Of a stretch of 19,160 bases of DNA, positions 13,475 to 19,160 are shown in pieces. This DNA is from Bacillota bacterium (GTDB lineage Bacteria; Bacillota_A; Clostridia; Lachnospirales; Lachnospiraceae): assembly GCA_023443925.1 (NCBI GenBank), contig JAEZSL010000037.1:1-19160 (forward strand), in the 5' to 3' direction. The notes below the pieces were generated by a model, which ran no database searches, was not told the origin of the DNA, and worked only from the letters and a program-made list of their open reading frames with translations. How positions within the stretch are numbered: the first letter of the stretch is position 1; every line of letters begins with the position of its first letter. Position numbers and translations under genes: made by a program.

Positions 13475-14221
13475 ATGACAGGATTAACTTCAGTAACGTT
13501 CCGTGGTCTGAACGCGGAAACCATAGTGGAACTGGCCGTGCAAGCAGGGATTGACGGTATAGAGTGGGGAGGAGATATCCATGTACCGGAAGGAGACTTG
13601 GAAGCAGCCGGATATGCCGCTGGTCTGACGAAGAGAGCCGGATTAAAAGTCTTATCCTACGGCAGTTATTACCGGTTAGGGAATGGAGGAGACTTTTCCT
13701 CAGTGCTTAAAACTGCCGGTGTATTGGGGGCTCCCAATATAAGGATCTGGGCCGGCAGTATTTCACCGGAGACTGCCGGAGAGGAAGATTATAAAAGAAT
13801 GGCAGATGAGCTGAAGCAAATCTGTTTCCAGGCACAAAAGACAGGTATTACCGTAAGCCTTGAATATCACAGAGGAACTCTTACGGAAACTGCTGTAAGT
13901 ACATTAAAACTGATCGGGCTGGCAGAAAGCAAAAACCTATACACTTACTGGCAGCCAAACCCGGATATCACTCATGATGAAAACTGTGAGGAACTGCAAA
14001 TGGTTAAGCTTTATCTATCCCATATCCATACCTTTCACTGGAAAGCCGGCAATATCCGGTATCCGCTGGCAGAAGGAAAAGCAGAATGGCTTAATTACCT
14101 TCGTGTGGCAAAACTGGATTTAAAGAAAAGTGCTTGTATCCTGGAATTTGTCAAAGACGACAGTATTCAGAATTTTATGACTGATGCTGCGGAATTGAAA
14201 AATTATCTTTTAGAGCTTTAA
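13475..14221 (+). CDS. Sugar phosphate isomerase/epimerase-like TIM-barrel protein (IolE type)
   Basis: A 248-residue member of the xylose isomerase-like TIM-barrel superfamily (AP endonuclease family 2 fold). It has the Gly-Ile-Glu-Trp-Gly-Gly strand near 27-34. Metal-site style residues include a Glu in Ser-Leu-Glu-Tyr-His, a His in His-Ile-His-Thr-Phe-His-Trp, and a late Glu in Ile-Leu-Glu-Phe-Val. Relatives isomerise, epimerise or dehydrate sugars and inositol derivatives, usually with a divalent metal. The strand carrying the usual acidic ligand reads Tyr-Trp-Gln-Pro-Asn-Pro, so ligand identity is uncertain. ATG 13475 is preferred over GTG 13463 because AGGTGG lies 8 bases before it. It diverges from the OYE gene and overlaps the convergent AraC gene by 47 bases, so a shared pathway is likely but unproven. 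Confidence 0.78.
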   Translation: MTGLTSVTFRGLNAETIVELAVQAGIDGIEWGGDIHVPEGDLEAAGYAAGLTKRAGLKVLSYGSYYRLGNGGDFSSVLKTAGVLGAPNIRIWAGSISPETAGEEDYKRMADELKQICFQAQKTGITVSLEYHRGTLTETAVSTLKLIGLAESKNLYTYWQPNPDITHDENCEELQMVKLYLSHIHTFHWKAGNIRYPLAEGKAEWLNYLRVAKLDLKKSACILEFVKDDSIQNFMTDAAELKNYLLEL

Positions 14222-15050
14222 ACTTCTTTCTGTACTGCAGGGGGGAACAGCCCTGGTTTTCCCGGAAGATCCGGATAAAATGATCGGAATTCTGATATCC
14301 GCAGGCAAAACAAACCTCGGTTACGGGGAGTTTTGTATAGCTTAACAGTTTTTTAGCTTCATTAATCCGGTATAAAATCAAGTATTCTTTAAAACCATAG
14401 CCGGTTAATTCTTTAAAGACCCGGGATAAATAATACTGGCTGATAAAATATTTTTTAGCCAGTTCCTCCAGGGTAATTTTATCCCGGTAATTCCTGGCGA
14501 TATCCTGCTGAACCTGCAGTACAATCTGAACCGTCTGGGTGTCCTTCTGCCCGGGAAAGGCAGAACTGTTATCCCGGTACAAAAGGAGCAGGGTCTCCGC
14601 TGCCAGCATTGCGGCCCTGGTTTCCCAGAAGACTTTTTTCTGTTCACATTCTCTTGCGGCTTTCTGAAAGCATCGGGTAAGTCTTTCTGCCAGTTTCGGC
14701 CCAAGAGGTATTACATGGTTAAAATTCTCGGGTCTTTGCATCAATAAAGAAAGCAGTATGGGTTCTGAAATGGCCAGCAGGCATAAATCGGTGGTAATGG
14801 TCAGCACATACCGGTTGTAGGGAACTGTTTTCATAACCAGTTCATGCTGTTCCAAATCACTTATTACCACAAGGGAATCTGCTTCTGCCGTCATACGGAT
14901 GCCATTGATTTTAAATTCCGCAGAGCCTTCCCTTACCAGGATCAGTTCGTGATAACAGTGAAAATGATGCCCCAGTCCGCTGCGCTCCAGGCTTTTTTCG
15001 TAATAGGCATTTACCGGTGCCGATGTCTTTAATTCGTTCGATTCATTCAT
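14175..15050 (-). CDS. AraC family transcriptional regulator with N-terminal cupin domain
   Basis: A 291-residue soluble regulator. Residues 20-100 form a cupin sensor domain (His-Phe-His-Cys-Tyr-His-Glu-Leu, Val-Arg-Glu-Gly). The C-terminal 100 residues carry the two helix-turn-helix units of AraC proteins, with Leu-Glu-Glu-Leu-Ala-Lys-Lys-Tyr-Phe-Ile-Ser and Val-Thr-Glu-Val-Cys-Phe-Ala-Cys-Gly-Tyr-Gln-Asn-Ser. Such proteins bind a small sugar-like effector and usually activate nearby catabolic genes. The ATG at 15050 has AGGAG 6 bases upstream, inside the hairpin/RBS module that also precedes lrgA. It lies 45 bases after the membrane AraC gene and is probably co-transcribed with it. Plausible targets are the divergent OYE/IolE control region and the binding protein gene. 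Confidence 0.88.
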   Translation of the reverse strand: MNESNELKTSAPVNAYYEKSLERSGLGHHFHCYHELILVREGSAEFKINGIRMTAEADSLVVISDLEQHELVMKTVPYNRYVLTITTDLCLLAISEPILLSLLMQRPENFNHVIPLGPKLAERLTRCFQKAARECEQKKVFWETRAAMLAAETLLLLYRDNSSAFPGQKDTQTVQIVLQVQQDIARNYRDKITLEELAKKYFISQYYLSRVFKELTGYGFKEYLILYRINEAKKLLSYTKLPVTEVCFACGYQNSDHFIRIFRENQGCSPLQYRKKFKALKDNFSIPQHQS

Positions 15051-15055
15051 AATAA

Positions 15056-15083
15056 ACTCCTATCTGTGCGCTTAGGCGTACAG
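15056..15083 (-). repeat. Dispersed hairpin/RBS module, second location
   Basis: Read leftward, a stem CTGTACGC-CTAA-GCGCACAG (one G-U compatible mismatch) is followed by ATAGGAGT, the ribosome binding site of the soluble AraC gene. The stretch AAGCGCACAGAT with GGAGTT two bases later is shared with the lrgA leader at 194-212, about 15 kb away. It fills most of the 45-base gap between two AraC genes. Confidence 0.6.
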
Positions 15084-15095
15084 TAATATAGTTTC

Positions 15096-17411
15096 TTATA
15101 GCTCCTCTACAGCGGAAGTGCCGGTTTTCTGAATCATACTCCGCCACTTTCCCGGAGATACCCCGTATTTCCGCTTAAAGGCTTTGTAAAAAGTATTTAC
15201 TGAATTAAACCCTACCATAGCGGGAATTTCATTAATATCCACATAGGTCTCTAAAAGTTCTTCTACTTTTGTAAAGCGCAGCTGCTCTATAAACTCCCCC
15301 AGGCTTTTCCCTGTATGGCTTTTTACAAGGGTAAAGACATACTTTTCGGAAACATAGAATTTATTACCGATGGACAAAGCACAGAGCCTGCTGTCCTGGT
15401 AATTATATTTTATATAATCAATCATTTCATTTTTTTGCTTAAAATCCTCTTCCGACTGCCGGATAATCTTATGATTGCACAGTTCAATACAGGGTTCATA
15501 AAAGGAGGAGAACAGGTCAATTACACACAGTTCTTTGGAGTATTCCGGAAGACTGATGGTTTCGTCCGCATTCAGTATATCATAGGAGGCGCTTTCTAAG
15601 GTATTTCGCAGTACATAGAAGGCCTGGCTGATATCCGTTTCCGATAACAGGCAGGGCTTTGCAAGGCTCTTTAGCAGCTGCCTGAAATCCTCCTCAAAGT
15701 ACCTGGGATCTCCTATAAGAAGGATTTCATAGAGTCTTTGGGCAGCCTTATTTCCTAAGAACATGCTGTCACGGTTCTTTTTCCGGTCGTACCAGGTATG
15801 GACCGGTTCATTCTTATCGGAGAGACGCAGTGCGTCCTGGGCATTGGTGCAGCTTACACACACCTGCCGTATTCCATAAGCAATGGTACCGATGCCAAAG
15901 ATGATCTCCGCCCCGCAGGTTTCCCGTACAATACCGGTCATTTTGTCCAGACAGGTATAAAAAGCACCAAGGTCACTGCTGCTTTCCTCCGGCAGATTAA
16001 AAATAATGCTTGTTTTTAAGGTTTCACCATTATAAAAACAGATAGGAAAATCAAAATCCGCTTCCAGCTGTTCTCTTATGACGCCATTGACTCTTGTGGT
16101 AATATCCAGTTCCTGTCCGTTTTCAACGGTTTCCTCGATCCGCATGATACATACAAGAAAATTTTCGCTGATAAAATGAAAGATGTTCATGCATTTTTCT
16201 TCATCTTCAAGGGTATGAATCCTTCCGTTTAGCATACGGTCAAGGAGATTGCTGCCAATGGAGGTTTTCATAAGGTTAAGTTCTTTTTCATACCGCTTGC
16301 TTTGACTGTCCAGGGAGATGATCGTATTGGAGATATAGTTATATTCATTTTTTTCATCCGGCGGAAAAGATATGACCTTTTGTATGGAGTCCATCATTTT
16401 TTTAAACGGAGAATACTGATAATAAGCAAGGGTCACAGAAGTCAGTATGCTGACCAGTATGATAAGCATAGCGTATAAAATGATAAATTGCCATACTGAA
16501 CTTACTCTTTCAGCAAAATAATTTTCCGGAATTCCCATTACGGCAGTTAAGCCAAGTTCGGGATTTACTGTCTGCATCACGGTGTAAGCGGTATGGTTAA
16601 CCGTCAGCTGGCTGAGCTCTTTATCAAGCAGGAGAGGGGCATCGGAAAAGTTCTTATCAAGAATTTTGGTTCCGGTCCGGTCGGTTAAGTATATAAAGCT
16701 GTCGGCAAGCACTTCGCCGGAAGCAAAGCAGGAAAAAAACTCCTGGTAATCCAGTATAAATACGGTAACGCTTTTTACGGTAAGTGCCGACTGTCCCGTG
16801 GACGGAACAGCAATATGTATGGTATCTTCCTGTACCTGATTTTGTCCCGGAACGAAAGTCCAGTTAGCCCGGTATGCTGAAAGAAAGTCAAACCTCCCAT
16901 GAGCGGAGAGGACCATATCGGTCCAGGCCTCCTTTGAGCAGCCTTCTATTTCATAATAATCTTTATAGATTAGCTGGCGGTCAGGGCTGGTCAGGGTTTT
17001 GGAGAGAAAGATCGGGTTATTTTTAAACAGGATATAGGCATTCTTAACCGTATTATCGGATGCCAGAACATTTAGCATAAAGGTCTGTGCCTTCATCAGT
17101 GACATATAATCTCTTGGACCCATTTCTCCCTGAATATTTGAGAGGCGTGTTGTGTCCTGTTCATCGATGATGGCATCGGAAAGGCTGATCAGGTTATTCA
17201 GAATTCCGCTTGTTCTGGTCAGTCCGCTTTCAAATCCCCGGTACACTTCATGAATCACATTTTGTTTCGTAGCATTTAACGCAACGACATAAATGGGGAT
17301 AAATAATAGGGATGCTACGCAGGACAGCAGCAGATATTTGGACAGACAGCGAAGGAATCTCTTTCGATTACTGTTACCTTTTTGAATTGGTGATAATGCC
17401 GATAATTTCAT
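15096..17411 (-). CDS. Membrane-anchored AraC family sensor-regulator
   Basis: A 771-residue protein with two membrane helices (about 25-46 and 307-331) enclosing a roughly 260-residue extracellular sensor, which is probably dCache-like. A cytoplasmic linker with a helical stretch follows (about 335-410), then a middle domain and a C-terminal AraC helix-turn-helix (about 660-760). The latter has Leu-Ser-Ile-Gly-Asn-Lys-Phe-Tyr-Val-Ser-Glu-Lys-Tyr, Ile-Pro-Ala-Met-Val-Gly-Phe and the closing Lys-Tyr-Gly-Val-Ser-Pro. This one-protein sensor type is common in Lachnospiraceae and Paenibacillus next to sugar ABC importers. ATG 17411 is chosen because GGGAGG lies 4 bases upstream; the frame opens further up to 17486 without an RBS. 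It diverges from a solute-binding lipoprotein gene, its likely target. The extracellular ligand is unknown. Confidence 0.88.
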   Translation of the reverse strand: MKLSALSPIQKGNSNRKRFLRCLSKYLLLSCVASLLFIPIYVVALNATKQNVIHEVYRGFESGLTRTSGILNNLISLSDAIIDEQDTTRLSNIQGEMGPRDYMSLMKAQTFMLNVLASDNTVKNAYILFKNNPIFLSKTLTSPDRQLIYKDYYEIEGCSKEAWTDMVLSAHGRFDFLSAYRANWTFVPGQNQVQEDTIHIAVPSTGQSALTVKSVTVFILDYQEFFSCFASGEVLADSFIYLTDRTGTKILDKNFSDAPLLLDKELSQLTVNHTAYTVMQTVNPELGLTAVMGIPENYFAERVSSVWQFIILYAMLIILVSILTSVTLAYYQYSPFKKMMDSIQKVISFPPDEKNEYNYISNTIISLDSQSKRYEKELNLMKTSIGSNLLDRMLNGRIHTLEDEEKCMNIFHFISENFLVCIMRIEETVENGQELDITTRVNGVIREQLEADFDFPICFYNGETLKTSIIFNLPEESSSDLGAFYTCLDKMTGIVRETCGAEIIFGIGTIAYGIRQVCVSCTNAQDALRLSDKNEPVHTWYDRKKNRDSMFLGNKAAQRLYEILLIGDPRYFEEDFRQLLKSLAKPCLLSETDISQAFYVLRNTLESASYDILNADETISLPEYSKELCVIDLFSSFYEPCIELCNHKIIRQSEEDFKQKNEMIDYIKYNYQDSRLCALSIGNKFYVSEKYVFTLVKSHTGKSLGEFIEQLRFTKVEELLETYVDINEIPAMVGFNSVNTFYKAFKRKYGVSPGKWRSMIQKTGTSAVEEL

Positions 17412-17447
17412 AATACCTCCCTGGAAATAAGAACTATTTATGGGCAC

Positions 17448-17476
17448 ATTATATAATGAATAGGCCTTTAGGACAA
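17448..17476 (-). promoter_or_regulatory. Sigma-A promoter of the membrane AraC gene
   Basis: Leftward, TTGTCC (17471-17476), a 17-base spacer and a perfect TATAAT (17448-17453) lie about 37 bases before the start codon. Spacing and -10 box are ideal. Confidence 0.6.
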
Positions 17477-17531
17477 TAGTTTTCAAACAATTTCCCTAAT
17501 TTCCAATAAAATCTCTAACGATATTCCAATG

Positions 17532-17577
17532 AATTCCCGGAAATCAAATTTACAGAAACCGGGAATTATAATAACAT
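17532..17577 (+). promoter_or_regulatory. Candidate promoter and operator of the solute-binding protein gene
   Basis: AATTCCCGG (17532-17540) is perfectly mirrored by CCGGGAATT (17559-17567) with an 18-base spacer. Over it, TTTACA (17549-17554) and TAACAT (17572-17577) are 17 bases apart. The palindrome would overlap the -35/-10 region, so a bound regulator could block or recruit polymerase. Confidence 0.45.
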
Positions 17578-17626
17578 AAATAAGTAAATTTTAACTTCAC
17601 ACTTCTTGTTAAGGCAAGGTATACGC

Positions 17627-17695
17627 CAGGCATCTTTAACTCTGCCTGCGTGGGGGGATAAGAAGCTGTGATAATAGGAAAGTCAAAAATGACTT
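17627..17695 (+). promoter_or_regulatory. Two leader hairpins of the solute-binding protein gene
   Basis: CAGGCA (17627-17632) pairs with TGCCTG (17643-17648), and AAGTCA (17680-17685) pairs with TGACTT (17690-17695) around an AAAA loop. The second ends 8 bases before the GGAAAGGAG ribosome binding site. They may protect the mRNA or shape translation of a highly expressed binding protein. Confidence 0.35.
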
Positions 17696-17716
17696 GAATA
17701 TGGAAAGGAGATTTTA

Positions 17717-19160
17717 ATGAAAAAAAGGAAAACATATTTACCAAAAAGGATGCTCTCGGTTATCCTCATTGCATCCATGCTGATGTTATCCGGCTGCGGA
17801 AGAACAAAAGATACAAAGACTACATCCAATAATACTTCGGAAGGAACGGCGGCAGATTCTGAGACCGGAAACATTGATACCGGCAATTTAAATGAAAAAG
17901 GTACGTTACCGGTCTTAAAAAATAAGGTTACCCTCACCATTTTGGTGAATCAGGATACCAATATTGAAGATTTTGAAACCAATGATTACACCAAAAAACT
18001 GGAAGAAGCCGTTAATGTAGATCTTAATTTTGAATATCTTCCGGCTGGAGCAGAAGGGGATCAAAAGCTTGCAGTTATGATATCCTCCGGCAGCAAACTG
18101 CCGGATATGATCTGCAGAGGTCTTACCGATTTACAGACTTATACTTATGGTTCTCAGGGGTATTTACTTCCATTAAATGAAATGACGGATGAGATTTCCG
18201 TATACTTAAAGGAATATTTAAACAGTGAGGATGCAAAACAATACCAGCAGTATATTAATTCTCCCGACGGAAATATGTATGCTTTCCCCAGAATCGTAGA
18301 AGATTTGGGAAATGACTGGGATAACCGTTTATGGATTAATCAGACCTGGCTTGATAAGTTAGGGCTGAAAAAACCTGCCACCACCGATGAATATTATGAA
18401 GTATTAAAGCATTTCCGGGATGACGATCCCAACGGTAACGGAAAAGCAGACGAAATTCCTCTGTTGGGTGATAAAGACGGCTGGAACCAGAATGTCTGGC
18501 CTATTATTATGAGCGCCTTTACCTATTCCAATAAGGATTACGATTACATGCAGGTGGAAAACGGCAAACTGCAGGTAGCTTATACCCGTGAAGAATGGAA
18601 GGAAGGTCTTGAATACTTACATAAATTAAGTGAAGAAGGACTTCTCTCACCTTTAACCTTTACCCAGGATCAAAACCAGTTTAAACAAATTATCGAAAAT
18701 CAGGATGTTCAGCTGGTGGGAGCCATGACAGCCGGCTCCATGTCCGTATACCAGGTGGAATCCAAACGGAAAGAAGATATGACCCATTTAGCACCGTTAA
18801 CCGGCCCGAAGGGTGCAGGCTATACCAATTACCGTGCCAGTGGTATTCCTACCTATGCCGGTTTTATTACGAAGGACTGTAAAGATCCGGTAGCCGCCTA
18901 TATGGTATTTGACTATATGTACCAGAATGATATGATTTATCAGGGCAGATTTGGTATTAAGGATGTGGACTGGAAAGAGCCGGATCCGTCAAAACCTGGA
19001 CTTTATGAGTCATTAGGATATGAGAAAAAAGTGGAATACATCAATCCTATCTGGGGAACCCTGCAGAATCATCAATGGGGTGAAAATCATCCTACCGCCA
19101 GAACCTATGACATGATCTGCGGACAGGTCTGGAACGGAAATCCTTTTGATTCCCAGTATA
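17717..19160 (+). CDS. Extracellular solute-binding lipoprotein of an ABC importer (3' end beyond window)
   Basis: 481 complete codons are visible and the frame is still open at the window edge. A basic N-terminus and hydrophobic stretch end in the lipobox Leu24-Ser-Gly-Cys27, so the mature protein is lipid-anchored outside the membrane. A low-complexity Ser/Thr/Asn linker follows. The fold shows family 1 carbohydrate-binding protein features, such as Ser-Ser-Gly-Ser-Lys-Leu-Pro-Asp-Met and an Asp-Pro-Asn-Gly-Asn-Gly-Lys-Ala-Asp-Glu calcium-loop-like segment. Length and style fit LplA-type proteins of about 550 residues. GGAAAGGAG at 17702-17710 supports the ATG. Permease genes should follow outside the window. 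The ligand is probably an oligosaccharide or glycoside but is not readable from sequence. Confidence 0.88.
   Translation, partial: MKKRKTYLPKRMLSVILIASMLMLSGCGRTKDTKTTSNNTSEGTAADSETGNIDTGNLNEKGTLPVLKNKVTLTILVNQDTNIEDFETNDYTKKLEEAVNVDLNFEYLPAGAEGDQKLAVMISSGSKLPDMICRGLTDLQTYTYGSQGYLLPLNEMTDEISVYLKEYLNSEDAKQYQQYINSPDGNMYAFPRIVEDLGNDWDNRLWINQTWLDKLGLKKPATTDEYYEVLKHFRDDDPNGNGKADEIPLLGDKDGWNQNVWPIIMSAFTYSNKDYDYMQVENGKLQVAYTREEWKEGLEYLHKLSEEGLLSPLTFTQDQNQFKQIIENQDVQLVGAMTAGSMSVYQVESKRKEDMTHLAPLTGPKGAGYTNYRASGIPTYAGFITKDCKDPVAAYMVFDYMYQNDMIYQGRFGIKDVDWKEPDPSKPGLYESLGYEKKVEYINPIWGTLQNHQWGENHPTARTYDMICGQVWNGNPFDSQY

Overview
The window reads as chromosomal DNA of an anaerobic, low-GC Firmicute, most likely a Lachnospiraceae member of the plant-fibre-degrading or gut type (Lachnoclostridium/Anaerocolumna-like). 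The clues are AT-rich DNA, strong AGGAGG-type ribosome binding sites with frequent GTG and TTG starts, a lipoprotein sugar-binding protein divergent from a membrane-anchored AraC regulator, and an oxygen-sensitive-looking flavin/Fe-S reductase. This is an inference from gene content. No rRNA, tRNA, transposase, integrase or CRISPR array was found.

Region 1 (1-1852) holds a hairpin-rich leader (8-212), a LrgA/LrgB membrane pair in translational overlap, and a GNAT acetyltransferase. The leader contains repeated modules made of a hairpin plus a ribosome binding site, and one more copy of that hairpin/RBS module occurs about 15 kb away (15056-15083).

Region 2 (1853-3827), on the minus strand, has a SIMPL-domain protein and a short UvrC/Cho-like GIY-YIG nuclease. 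It also has two conspicuous inverted repeats, at 1854-1946 and 2633-2667.

Region 3 (3828-8670), on the plus strand, starts with a 410-base gap carrying an attenuator-like RNA structure ending in an intrinsic terminator. Next is an XRE-type DNA-binding protein whose C-terminal two thirds is eight 28-residue repeats, then two half-size ABC exporters that overlap by 7 bases and should form a heterodimer.

Region 4 (8651-14221) is a redox/carbohydrate block around a divergent control region (13017-13474). Leftward are an Old Yellow Enzyme-type reductase with a C-terminal Cys cluster, a short-chain dehydrogenase and a fumarate-reductase-type flavoprotein. Rightward is an IolE-like TIM-barrel isomerase/epimerase. 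The parts resemble anaerobic ene-reduction pathways (bai-type or flavonoid/glycoside reduction), but the substrate cannot be read from sequence.

Region 5 (14175-19160) has a soluble cupin-AraC regulator, a two-TM AraC sensor-regulator, and, divergently, the start of a lipoprotein solute-binding protein that runs off the window. The layout suggests that the outer sensor and binding protein handle uptake of a carbohydrate-like compound, and that the isomerase and three oxidoreductases may process it. That link is a hypothesis.
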